Of a DNA stretch of 8,480 bases, positions 1 to 6,412 are shown piece after piece; the stretch's first letter is position 1; each line of letters starts with the position of its first letter. The DNA is from Proteobacteria bacterium UBA2996. Lineage in GTDB: Bacteria > Pseudomonadota > Gammaproteobacteria > Arenicellales > UBA868. Position numbers and translations under genes: made by a program. The notes below the pieces were generated by a model. That model saw only the letters and a list, made by a program, of their open reading frames with translations, was not told the origin of the DNA and did no database searches. Location: NCBI GenBank assembly GCA_002346525.1, contig DDZY01000197.1, positions 1 through 8,480 on the forward strand, read 5' to 3'.

Positions 1-116
1 CGTGGGCTCATCTGGACATCGCCGGCACGGCGTGGCACTCAGGCGCAAACAAAGGAGCCACAGGACGCCCGGTGCCGATGCTGGCACGGTTCCTGATCAA
101 CCGCGCGGAGCGTTGA
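1..116 (+). CDS. pepA: Leucyl aminopeptidase, C-terminal end only (partial)
   Basis: Only the last 37 codons are present, read from base 3 to the TGA at 114-116; the rest lies left of the window. The fragment contains AHLDIAGTAW followed by KGATGRPVPML and a short hydrophobic end, which is the typical C-terminus of the M17 leucyl aminopeptidase family (PepA). These are cytosolic hexameric metallopeptidases that remove N-terminal residues from peptides; in E. coli PepA also binds DNA. The metal ligands lie upstream and cannot be checked here. The next gene is holC, 15 nt downstream, a pairing known in Pseudomonas and E. coli (pepA-holC-valS), which supports the assignment. The stop codon is followed directly by the holC ribosome binding site, so the two are probably in one transcript. 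Confidence 0.9.
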   Translation, partial: WAHLDIAGTAWHSGANKGATGRPVPMLARFLINRAER

Positions 117-131
117 AGGAGCGCGTGGAGA

Positions 132-563
132 ATGGCCTGCCGAGTCGATTTCTATGTCCAGGCTACCGATGCCCCGAAGGGACATCTGACGCTGGCCTGC
201 CGGGTAACTGAAAAAGCGTACCAGGCAGGTCACCGTATCTACCTGCGATGCCAAGATGCACAACAGGCCGCTCAGTTGGATGAATTGCTCTGGACTTTCT
301 CGCAAAGCAGTTTTGTGCCGCACCAGTTGTCCTCTTCCGGCCGGTCCGATGCACCCGTTACGATTGGACACACTCCCCCCAGTTCCAAGAGCGCGGAAGT
401 GATTGTCTCGCTGGCTGACGAACCGATTCCTGACGTGGATGGGTTCGCCCGGGTAGCAGAGATTGTGGGGCACGACAACACACAGCGCGAATCCGGAAGA
501 AAGCGGTTTCGGTTTTATCGTGAACAGGGGCTTGATCCTGTCACGCATGAGATCCGGTTATAA
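132..563 (+). CDS. holC: DNA polymerase III subunit chi
   Basis: The 143-residue product matches the size of HolC (E. coli about 147). Chi pairs with psi (HolD) in the clamp-loader complex and links the replicase to single-stranded-DNA-binding protein. Visible family features are the central stretch with L49-D50-E51 and L53-W54, then FVPH at 61-64. Near the C-terminus, residues 123-133 follow the pattern R-x-R-[FY]-[KR]-x-Y-R-x-x-G, which aligns by eye with the E. coli region that contacts the SSB tail. The ATG at 132 is preceded by AAGGAG at 116-121 with 10-nt spacing; the SD overlaps the last base of the pepA stop, suggesting co-translation. No holD is visible here, as expected because it usually lies elsewhere. 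Confidence 0.93.
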   Translation: MACRVDFYVQATDAPKGHLTLACRVTEKAYQAGHRIYLRCQDAQQAAQLDELLWTFSQSSFVPHQLSSSGRSDAPVTIGHTPPSSKSAEVIVSLADEPIPDVDGFARVAEIVGHDNTQRESGRKRFRFYREQGLDPVTHEIRL

Positions 564-570
564 CAGGATC
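534..570 (+). promoter_or_regulatory. Inverted repeat across the holC stop covering the downstream SD
   Basis: GATCCTGT at 534-541 and ACAGGATC at 563-570 are perfect 8-bp complements with a 21-nt loop. The loop holds the last holC codons and most of the stop codon. The right arm contains AGGA (565-568), the only plausible Shine-Dalgarno element for the GTG start at 579. In mRNA this hairpin could hide the SD until a ribosome finishing holC opens it, coupling the two genes. A competing 6-bp hairpin (550-555 with 566-571) would cover the same SD. The function is inferred; an 8-bp match of this kind can also occur by chance. Confidence 0.35.
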
Positions 571-578
571 TGGATACA

Positions 579-1136
579 GTGAGCAAAGAAGAAAGTCGTG
601 AAAAACTGATCCGGGAATTGCAGGATCTCGGACAATTGATCGCGCCAGACGATGGCCGCCCCTCTGAGGCTGACCCGCCTGATGGCCCTGCGCCATTACC
701 CAAGCCTGTGACGGACACGTATGACGACGTTACTGCACAAACCAAGGAAGCCGATGTCCACGAAGGACCCGAAACGGTTGACATGTTCGTTGCTGACGGC
801 CCACCCGGGGAGATCCTCCTCGCGACTAACAGTGATGCCCCGGAAATCGCGCCACAACCGTATGATCAAGGGCAGGATCAGGGCCCGGCCATAACACAGA
901 CTGCCCAACCGGCCGCCTCCGGACCGACCACGATTGACACTGACCCGGATGCCCTATCCAATAAAACGGATTCCAGAGACTCGGGCGACTATCTGGATGA
1001 GCTGGTAGATGAACTGGTCGGTGCCGTCGAAAAGCGGCTTTCGCTGCAATCAGGCGAATCGCTCCCGGAATCGTTGCGAGACCAACTGTCCCGTGATATC
1101 AAGGATCGTCTTTCTCCCTGGTGGAGCGAAGGCTGA
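579..1136 (+). CDS. Acidic, probably disordered protein of unknown function between holC and valS
   Basis: I do not recognise a named family. The 185-residue product starts at GTG 579 with AGGA 10 nt upstream, 15 nt after the holC stop. It has a short predicted amphipathic helix (about 3-21, with ELQDLGQLI), then a long middle (about 22-135) rich in Asp, Pro, Gly, Thr and Ala that looks disordered. The C-terminal section has two likely helices (about 137-154 and 162-178) and ends in PWWSEG. There is no cysteine, signal peptide or membrane segment, so it is probably cytosolic. From memory, Pseudomonas has an unnamed gene in the same holC-valS slot, whose product also has conserved ends around a variable acidic middle; this may be its counterpart. 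The place in the operon suggests a link to holC, but that is inference. Codon usage resembles its neighbours and the frame is intact, so it is very likely a real gene. Confidence 0.8.
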   Translation: MSKEESREKLIRELQDLGQLIAPDDGRPSEADPPDGPAPLPKPVTDTYDDVTAQTKEADVHEGPETVDMFVADGPPGEILLATNSDAPEIAPQPYDQGQDQGPAITQTAQPAASGPTTIDTDPDALSNKTDSRDSGDYLDELVDELVGAVEKRLSLQSGESLPESLRDQLSRDIKDRLSPWWSEG

Positions 1137-1160
1137 TCCTGACGCAGGCTTACTCCTTCA

Positions 1161-1187
1161 TTGGCTGGGTGCCCGTTAGCCTATACT
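1161..1187 (+). promoter_or_regulatory. Possible sigma-70 promoter for valS
   Basis: The 100-nt gap before valS contains TATACT (1182-1187, 5 of 6 matches to the -10 consensus). TTGGCT (1161-1166, 4 of 6 to the -35) lies upstream with a short 15-nt spacer. Transcription would begin near 1194, leaving a leader of about 43 nt. Read-through from holC and the preceding gene is also possible because no terminator is visible upstream. A 6-bp inverted repeat (CGCAGG 1143-1148, CCTGCG 1188-1193) flanks the promoter; its meaning is unknown. Confidence 0.4.
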
Positions 1188-1236
1188 CCTGCGCCTTGAG
1201 TCTGGCCCTTTTCTTACGGCGTTGAAAGATACAACG

Positions 1237-4023
1237 ATGAGCACAGAAGCCCTCAGCAAAACCTACGATCCGCACACGATAGAACGCACCCTGTACGAGA
1301 TATGGGAAGCACAGGGCGCATTCCAACCTGCCGGTGACGGGCCTGCCTTTTGCATATCGATTCCCCCGCCGAACGTAACGGGCAGCCTGCACATGGGACA
1401 TGCCTTTCAGGACACAATCATGGATGCTCTGATCCGCTATCACCGGATGAGAGGCCACAGAACCTTGTGGCAGGCCGGGACCGACCATGCTGGAATCGCC
1501 ACCCAAATGGTGGTCGAGCGCCAACTCGACCAGATCGGGAAAACGCGCCACGATCTGGGTCGCGACGCCTTCATCGAGCGGGTTTGGAAATGGAAGCAGG
1601 AATCAGGCGGCGCAATCACCCAGCAGTTGCGCCGCATGGGCGCCTCGCTCGATTGGAGCCGCGAACGCTTCACCATGGACGACGACCTCTCACTTGCAGT
1701 GCGCGAAGTGTTTGTTCAGTTGTATGAGGAGGGCCTGATCTATCGCGGCAAACGACTCGTCAACTGGGATCCGGTTCTGCATACCGCTCTGTCTGATCTG
1801 GAGGTCCTGTCCCAAGAAGAAGCAGGTTCACTCTGGCACCTTCGTTATCCGCTGGCGGACAACAGCGGTTACGTTGTTGTTGCCACCACCCGACCCGAAA
1901 CCATGCTGGGCGACACGGCAGTCGCCGTTCACCCAGATGACGAACGCTACCGTCATCTGGTCGGCAAGCAAATCCAGTTGCCGTTGACCGATCGGTTAAT
2001 CCCGATCATCGCTGACGACTATGTTGATCCGGAGTTTGGCACCGGCTGTCTCAAGATTACCCCTGCCCATGACTTCAATGACCACGAAGTCGGCTTGCGC
2101 CATAAGATGCAGCTAATCAATGTCCTTGATCCCAGCGCTGCGATTGATCTGCCGGATTCACCCTATCACGGCCTGGACCGATATGCCGCCCGTGAGCGGA
2201 TCGTTGCTGATCTGGAGGTGCTTGCCCTGGTGGAGCAAATCGACGACCACACCCTGATGGTGCCTCGAGGGGATCGCTCGCAGGCTGTCGTCGAACCCTA
2301 TCTCACCGACCAGTGGTTTGTTCGGGCGGGTCCTCTAGCCGAGCCCGCCATCAAAGCGGTAGAAGACGGCCGGATCCGCTTTGTTCCGGAAAACTGGAGC
2401 CGAACCTACTTTGAATGGATGCGAAACATCCAGGACTGGTGCATCTCTCGGCAGATCTGGTGGGGTCACCGGATTCCCGCCTGGTATGACGACGACGGAA
2501 ACATATTTGTCGGACGGGATGCCGATGAAGCGCAACAAAAGGCGTTCCAGCATCACGGTAAAGATGTCGTGCTGCGCCAAGACGATGATGTGCTGGATAC
2601 CTGGTTCTCTTCCGCGTTATGGCCCTTTTCAACCCTGGGCTGGCCCAAGGCAACTCAAGATTTGACCACCTTTTATCCCACCAGCGTGCTAGTGACAGGC
2701 TTTGACATCATCTTTTTCTGGGTCGCCCGGATGATCATGTTCGGTCTCAAGTTCACCGACCAGGTCCCCTTTCATGAGGTGTATGTCCACGGCCTTGTTC
2801 GCGATGCCGATGGCGAAAAGATGTCCAAATCCAAAGGCAACGTTCTTGACCCTCTCGATTTGATTGACGGGATTGAATTGGAGGCACTGGTGGAAAAGCG
2901 CACCACCGGACTCATGCAGCCCCAGATGGCTGAGCAGATCGCGAAGACCACGCGCCGGCAATTCCCTGATGGCATTCCATCGTTCGGGACTGATGCCCTG
3001 CGATTTACTTTTGCGAGCCTTGCTACCCAGGGACGTGATATCCGCTTTGATCTGGGACGCATCGAAGGCTTTCGCAACTTCTGCAACAAATTGTGGAATG
3101 CGTCACGGTTTGTCATGATGAACACCGAATCTCTGTCCGGCCATCCTCTCCGTGACTTTGAAACCGGTCCAGCTGAGCGCTGGATTACCTCGCGGCTGCA
3201 GCAGGTCGCGGGCGAGATTAGCAAATCGATGGAGGTGTATCGTTTTGACCAGGTGGTACAGACGCTGCATGCTTTTACGTGGGATGAATACTGCAGCTGG
3301 TACCTTGAGATCGCCAAAATCCAACTTTCCGATGCTGGGTTCTCAGACTCGCGCAAAGATGGCGTTCGACAAACGCTGGTCAATACCCTGGACAGCGCAT
3401 TGCGCCTGACCCATCCTGTTATGCCGTTCATTACAGAAGCGTTGTGGCAGCAACTGCGATCGCGCACAACGGGTGAGGGGGACTCCATCATGCATCAGCC
3501 CTACCCGCAACGGAACGAACAGCTCATTGACGGGTCAGCGGTCGAAGATCTCGAGTGGGTGCAGGCCGTAGTCGGGGGTATCCGTAACATTCGCGGTGAA
3601 ATGAATATCGAGCCCAAGGTCTCTTTTCCCGTCACACTGCAGGGTGGGGATATCAAAGACGGAGAACGCAGCGAGGCTTTCGCCGGTTTGCTCATTGCAC
3701 TCGCCCAACTGGATCAGGTTAAACACATTCCTGAGAATGCGCAGGAGACTGAAGAGTACGCTACCGCGCTCGTCGGCAACATGAAAGTGCTGGTTCCTTT
3801 GGGATCCATTATTGATCGCGACGCCGAATTGAATCGCTTGACCCGGGAAGTCGAAAAACTAGCGGCCGATCTCAAGCGCTGTGAGGACAAACTGTCCAAT
3901 CCCAAATTTGTTGATCGAGCCCCGGCCGATGTCGTCGACAAAGAGCGTGGCCGCGCGGAACAGATTGGCCGGGATCTAGAGGAGTTGAAATCCCGTCAAC
4001 AGCGCATCGCCCGCTTAAACTGA
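1237..4023 (+). CDS. valS: Valyl-tRNA synthetase
   Basis: The 928-residue class I synthetase charges tRNA-Val with valine in the cytosol. The HIGH signature appears as HMGH at 52-55 within PPPNVTGSLHMGH, and KMSKS is intact at 528-532. The CP1 editing domain, which hydrolyses mischarged Thr-tRNA, begins around 209 and carries TTRPET at 217-222; Thr222 falls at the same number as the E. coli residue whose mutation impairs editing. WWGH at 408-411 and DVLDTWFSSALW are typical of ValRS. The anticodon-binding helical domain follows KMSKS (FCNKLWNASRF), and the last ~70 residues form the charged coiled-coil tRNA-binding arm with NPKFVDRAP. I chose ATG 1237, preceded by GAAAGA with 7-nt spacing; an in-frame TTG at 1222 would add five residues but has no SD. 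The stop lies inside the 3' end of convergent rsmE. Confidence 0.97.
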   Translation: MSTEALSKTYDPHTIERTLYEIWEAQGAFQPAGDGPAFCISIPPPNVTGSLHMGHAFQDTIMDALIRYHRMRGHRTLWQAGTDHAGIATQMVVERQLDQIGKTRHDLGRDAFIERVWKWKQESGGAITQQLRRMGASLDWSRERFTMDDDLSLAVREVFVQLYEEGLIYRGKRLVNWDPVLHTALSDLEVLSQEEAGSLWHLRYPLADNSGYVVVATTRPETMLGDTAVAVHPDDERYRHLVGKQIQLPLTDRLIPIIADDYVDPEFGTGCLKITPAHDFNDHEVGLRHKMQLINVLDPSAAIDLPDSPYHGLDRYAARERIVADLEVLALVEQIDDHTLMVPRGDRSQAVVEPYLTDQWFVRAGPLAEPAIKAVEDGRIRFVPENWSRTYFEWMRNIQDWCISRQIWWGHRIPAWYDDDGNIFVGRDADEAQQKAFQHHGKDVVLRQDDDVLDTWFSSALWPFSTLGWPKATQDLTTFYPTSVLVTGFDIIFFWVARMIMFGLKFTDQVPFHEVYVHGLVRDADGEKMSKSKGNVLDPLDLIDGIELEALVEKRTTGLMQPQMAEQIAKTTRRQFPDGIPSFGTDALRFTFASLATQGRDIRFDLGRIEGFRNFCNKLWNASRFVMMNTESLSGHPLRDFETGPAERWITSRLQQVAGEISKSMEVYRFDQVVQTLHAFTWDEYCSWYLEIAKIQLSDAGFSDSRKDGVRQTLVNTLDSALRLTHPVMPFITEALWQQLRSRTTGEGDSIMHQPYPQRNEQLIDGSAVEDLEWVQAVVGGIRNIRGEMNIEPKVSFPVTLQGGDIKDGERSEAFAGLLIALAQLDQVKHIPENAQETEEYATALVGNMKVLVPLGSIIDRDAELNRLTREVEKLAADLKRCEDKLSNPKFVDRAPADVVDKERGRAEQIGRDLEELKSRQQRIARLN

Positions 4024-4779
4024 GCCCGTAGCGGGCTGGGATCCGGTCCGGTCGGCAACCGGCAGTCGGCCCACCAATGCCGTTAACGCGACGGCAGCTG
4101 CCTCAACGCGCAGCACCCCCTCGCCGAGAGACACCATTATTGCCTGGGTATGATCCAGTCGCGCAAGTTCGTCCTCAGAGAGTCCGCCTTCCGGACCCAC
4201 CAGAAGGCGAATATGCTTGGCGCCCGATAGACTTTCCTTAATGATGTCGTTGCAGGACTCTCCCTGTTTGTGGGCAATAACATTGACGACGCCGCCATCA
4301 GTCGGGTGGCTGATCCACTGATCGAGACCCACTGGGGAATGTATAAGCGGCAACCAGGGTCGCTGGCTCTGTTTACAGGATTCGATCAATACCCGGCGCC
4401 ATCGATCCTGCAAGTTCGTACGGGTCCGACTGACGCTTCGCTCAAAATTCACCGGGGTAAAGTCCGTTATGCCCAACTGCGTCGCCATATCCAGCATCGT
4501 AACCTGGCGGTCACCTTTCGGCAGGGCACTGGTCAGGTGAATCCGGACCGCCGGTGGTGCCCAGTGTTGATGCGTGCCAACGGCCAGATGCACCTCAAGG
4601 GGCCGCTTGATCACGTCACTGATCCGCGCCACCGCAGTACGACCGACACCGTCAAAAACCGATACCGAGTCGCCCACACGCAGCCGGCGGGCACGAACAG
4701 CGTGGACTGCCTCAGATTCCTCCAAAACGGCGGTGTCGCCAGTCGATTCCAACTGTGGCAGATAAAGCCAGTGGGTCAT
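4015..4779 (-). CDS. rsmE: 16S rRNA (uracil(1498)-N3)-methyltransferase
   Basis: The 254-residue product fits the RsmE family (E. coli 243), SPOUT-fold enzymes that methylate N3 of U1498 of 16S rRNA using S-adenosylmethionine. The N-terminal PUA-like region has HAVRARRLRVGD and VFDG. The catalytic part shows ESCKQSQRPWLP around the middle and the SAM-knot signature LLVGPEGGLSEDEL with GPEGG at 195-199. The second knot motif, usually LGxRVLRxETA, reads LGEGVLRVEAA at 218-228, so an Arg and a Thr common in the family are replaced. A tail of about 13 residues extends past the usual end and overlaps valS by 9 bp. The ATG at 4779 shares ATGA with the rsmJ stop and has a strong GGAGG 6 nt upstream, indicating a coupled rsmJ-rsmE operon. 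From memory rsmE more often sits beside gshB. Confidence 0.93.
   Translation of the reverse strand: MTHWLYLPQLESTGDTAVLEESEAVHAVRARRLRVGDSVSVFDGVGRTAVARISDVIKRPLEVHLAVGTHQHWAPPAVRIHLTSALPKGDRQVTMLDMATQLGITDFTPVNFERSVSRTRTNLQDRWRRVLIESCKQSQRPWLPLIHSPVGLDQWISHPTDGGVVNVIAHKQGESCNDIIKESLSGAKHIRLLVGPEGGLSEDELARLDHTQAIMVSLGEGVLRVEAAAVALTALVGRLPVADRTGSQPATGSV
4023..4037. terminator. Short GC hairpin at the valS/rsmE junction, weak terminator candidate
   Basis: AGCCCG and CGGGCT form a perfect 6-bp stem with a 3-nt loop (TAG), right at the valS stop codon and inside the rsmE 3' end. On the + strand no T-run follows. On the - strand it is followed by CAGTTTAAG, a poor T-tract that contains the rsmE stop. 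It could slow polymerase between the convergent genes, but it lacks the features of a strong intrinsic terminator in either direction. Confidence 0.25.
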
Positions 4780-5555
4780 GAGGCCCCTCCATCAGCAAGA
4801 TAGACGTCATATCGCACTGCCTTGCCACTGTGAACGATGTCGGGCGTTCCACCCAAAGGCGGCGCATGTCGGGGACGCTTGACGATCACGCGCCGTCGGG
4901 CCTGAATGCGGGCCACTTGAAGCAATGTCTCGGCATCAGGATCTTCCCCAGCAAGACGGCGTAACAGCTGCTGGGCTTTACGGGGTTGCGCAGTATGACG
5001 ACTTCGATCTGGAAACATCGGGTCCAGGAAGATCACGTCGACCGTTGCCAGTGCACCGATTCTTTCAATAGCATCACCGCAAACCACTTCGAGCGCGCCC
5101 CCTTCGCGGCCGGGGCGAAACGCCGACGCGGCCTCCTCCAGCATTATCGCAGCCACCTCGACCCGCTCAATGGCGAACACGTTTTTGCCGCGCCGTACAA
5201 AATCAAACGTGTCGGCACCGAATCCGGCGGTGGCATCAATAACGGACTCGCATTGGCGTCCGAGGGCACGCGAGAGCAGGTCTTTCCCCGCAGCCGGGTA
5301 TCGTCTTTTTGCTGTCTCGATGGTCAGGGCTCGAGCACGAGGCTGTGCCGTATCCCGCAATCCCAGTCTATCTTGAGACACTTCGAGCACCAGTCCTGAG
5401 ACCGCATTGGGATCGCAGGATACCTTTATTCCAAGACGCAAAGCGAGTGCCTCTGCCCTGGGGATCGATTGCGCATTCAGCGCGACAACGGACACGTTCT
5501 CGTTCTGTGATATCAACGACTTTTGACTCTTTCCTGAGGTTGGGATAAAAACCAT
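4776..5555 (-). CDS. rsmJ: 16S rRNA (guanine(1516)-N2)-methyltransferase
   Basis: RsmJ uses S-adenosylmethionine to methylate N2 of G1516 in 16S rRNA. In the 259-residue form the Rossmann-fold signature is DATAGFGAD at 107-115, with an acidic ribose-binding ER at 130-131. The catalytic-type motif LDPMFP is at 177-182, followed by VVKRP-like VKRP at 225-228 and APPL; this order matches E. coli RsmJ (250 residues). The start is uncertain. ATG 5582 gives 268 residues but leaves only 8 bp to the divergent fabI ATG and has no SD. ATG 5555 has GGA 7 nt upstream and is my choice. TTG 5516 (246 residues, AAGAG about 10 nt upstream) and GTG 5495 (239 residues) would fit the family N-terminus better, because homology by eye begins only near SVVALN. 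The stop overlaps rsmE by 4 nt. Confidence 0.9.
   Translation of the reverse strand: MVFIPTSGKSQKSLISQNENVSVVALNAQSIPRAEALALRLGIKVSCDPNAVSGLVLEVSQDRLGLRDTAQPRARALTIETAKRRYPAAGKDLLSRALGRQCESVIDATAGFGADTFDFVRRGKNVFAIERVEVAAIMLEEAASAFRPGREGGALEVVCGDAIERIGALATVDVIFLDPMFPDRSRHTAQPRKAQQLLRRLAGEDPDAETLLQVARIQARRRVIVKRPRHAPPLGGTPDIVHSGKAVRYDVYLADGGAS
4786..4790 (-). promoter_or_regulatory. Strong Shine-Dalgarno for rsmE inside the end of rsmJ
   Basis: On the minus strand GGAGG (4790 to 4786) lies 6 nt before the rsmE ATG at 4779, within the last codons of rsmJ. With the 4-nt ATGA overlap (4776-4779) it fixes the rsmE start and supports reinitiation or independent initiation at the rsmJ stop. Confidence 0.8.
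5523..5551 (+). promoter_or_regulatory. Possible sigma-70 promoter for fabI
   Basis: TTGACT (5523-5528, 5 of 6 to the -35) and TAAAAA (5546-5551, 4 of 6 to the -10) are separated by an ideal 17 nt. Transcription would start near 5558, giving a leader of about 33 nt before the fabI ATG. A second weaker pair, TTGGGA (5540-5545) and TCCAAT (5563-5568), also has 17-nt spacing. Both lie where the longer rsmJ starts would place coding sequence. Confidence 0.4.
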
Positions 5556-5590
5556 AGTCATATCCAATTTAACCACGGACATTTCTTGGG

Positions 5591-6385
5591 ATGGGATTTC
5601 TCACAGGCAAACGGGCGCTGGTCACGGGGGTGGCTTCCAACCGTTCAATCGCATGGGGTATTGCCAAAGCTATGGCCCGAGAGGGTGCAGAACTGGTACT
5701 CACTTACGAAAATGACAAGTTGGGTGACCGTGCGAAAAAATTTGCAGCAGAGTTGGGATTTGAGCAAACCGTCCGCTGTGATGTATCGCAGGATAGTGAT
5801 ATCGAATCCCTGCGGACAACGCTGCAGACGCATTGGGAGCAGCTGGATATCCTCGTGCATTCCATCGCATTTGCTCCCAGGGAAGAGTTGGAAGGCATGT
5901 TCCTGGACTCCGTAACCCGGTCCGGTTTCGCCACTGCCCACGAAATCAGTTCCTACAGTTTCACCGCACTGGCACGCGCATTGCGTCCGATGATGGCGCC
6001 CGGGGGATCGATGCTGACCCTGAGCTATATCGGATCACAGCGTTCGATGCCGGGGTATAACGTCATGGGTCTTGCAAAAGCGAGCCTGGAAGCCAATGTG
6101 CGCTACCTGGCGCAGTCCCTTGGCCCTGAGGGCATTCGGGTTAATGGTATCTCGGCCGGGCCGATCAAAACGCTGGCAGCGGCCGGCATAAAAGGTCTCA
6201 AACAGATGCTGAATTTCTATGAAGATACGGCGCCACTAGGACGCGGCGTGACCATCGAGGAGGTCGGTAATACCGCGGCATTCCTGTGTTCTGATCTTGC
6301 ATCCGGCATCACGGGAGAGATCACTTATGTTGACGGCGGGTTCAATACCGTCGGAATCAGCCCGAACGTAGCCGGCGGGGCCTGA
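5591..6385 (+). CDS. fabI: Enoyl-[acyl-carrier-protein] reductase (NADH)
   Basis: FabI performs the last reduction in each cycle of type II fatty acid elongation, converting trans-2-enoyl-ACP to acyl-ACP in the cytosol. The 264-residue product is close to E. coli FabI (262) and aligns by eye without gaps through most of its length. It begins MGFLTGKRALVTGVAS, with the nucleotide-binding GVAS at 13-16 and SIAWG at 19-23. Catalytic Tyr156 and Lys163 (Y-x6-K) and Tyr146 are all present at E. coli numbering, as is Met159. VDGGF lies near the C-terminus. Two residues differ from E. coli at positions tied to triclosan binding: Ala93 (HSIAFAP) and Leu203 (IKGLKQML). ATG 5591 is fixed by homology; the SD is poor (GGAC at 5577-5580). 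The gene is divergent from rsmJ and convergent with ppiD. Confidence 0.96.
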   Translation: MGFLTGKRALVTGVASNRSIAWGIAKAMAREGAELVLTYENDKLGDRAKKFAAELGFEQTVRCDVSQDSDIESLRTTLQTHWEQLDILVHSIAFAPREELEGMFLDSVTRSGFATAHEISSYSFTALARALRPMMAPGGSMLTLSYIGSQRSMPGYNVMGLAKASLEANVRYLAQSLGPEGIRVNGISAGPIKTLAAAGIKGLKQMLNFYEDTAPLGRGVTIEEVGNTAAFLCSDLASGITGEITYVDGGFNTVGISPNVAGGA

Positions 6386-6412
6386 ACCGGAAAAGCCGAA
6401 CCGGTCTTGGCC

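Noticed and set aside
39..548. Open frame of 169 codons on the minus strand across holC
   Set aside because: It lies antisense to holC, whose family match is clear; the predicted product has no recognisable domain and looks like a shadow frame.
1222..1236. Upstream TTG start for valS
   Set aside because: It adds only five residues and has no SD, while ATG 1237 has a reasonable one.
2772..3491. 239-codon open frame on the minus strand inside valS
   Set aside because: It is fully antisense to conserved ValRS coding sequence around and after KMSKS; the Ser/Arg-rich product is typical of a shadow of a GC-rich gene.
4270..4803. 177-codon open frame on the plus strand opposite rsmE
   Set aside because: It is antisense to a well-supported rsmE, and no family or convincing SD is seen.
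6386..6412. Possible bidirectional terminator between fabI and ppiD
   Set aside because: Only a 5-bp stem (ACCGG/CCGGT) with a 10-nt loop can be drawn, and there is no T-run on either side.
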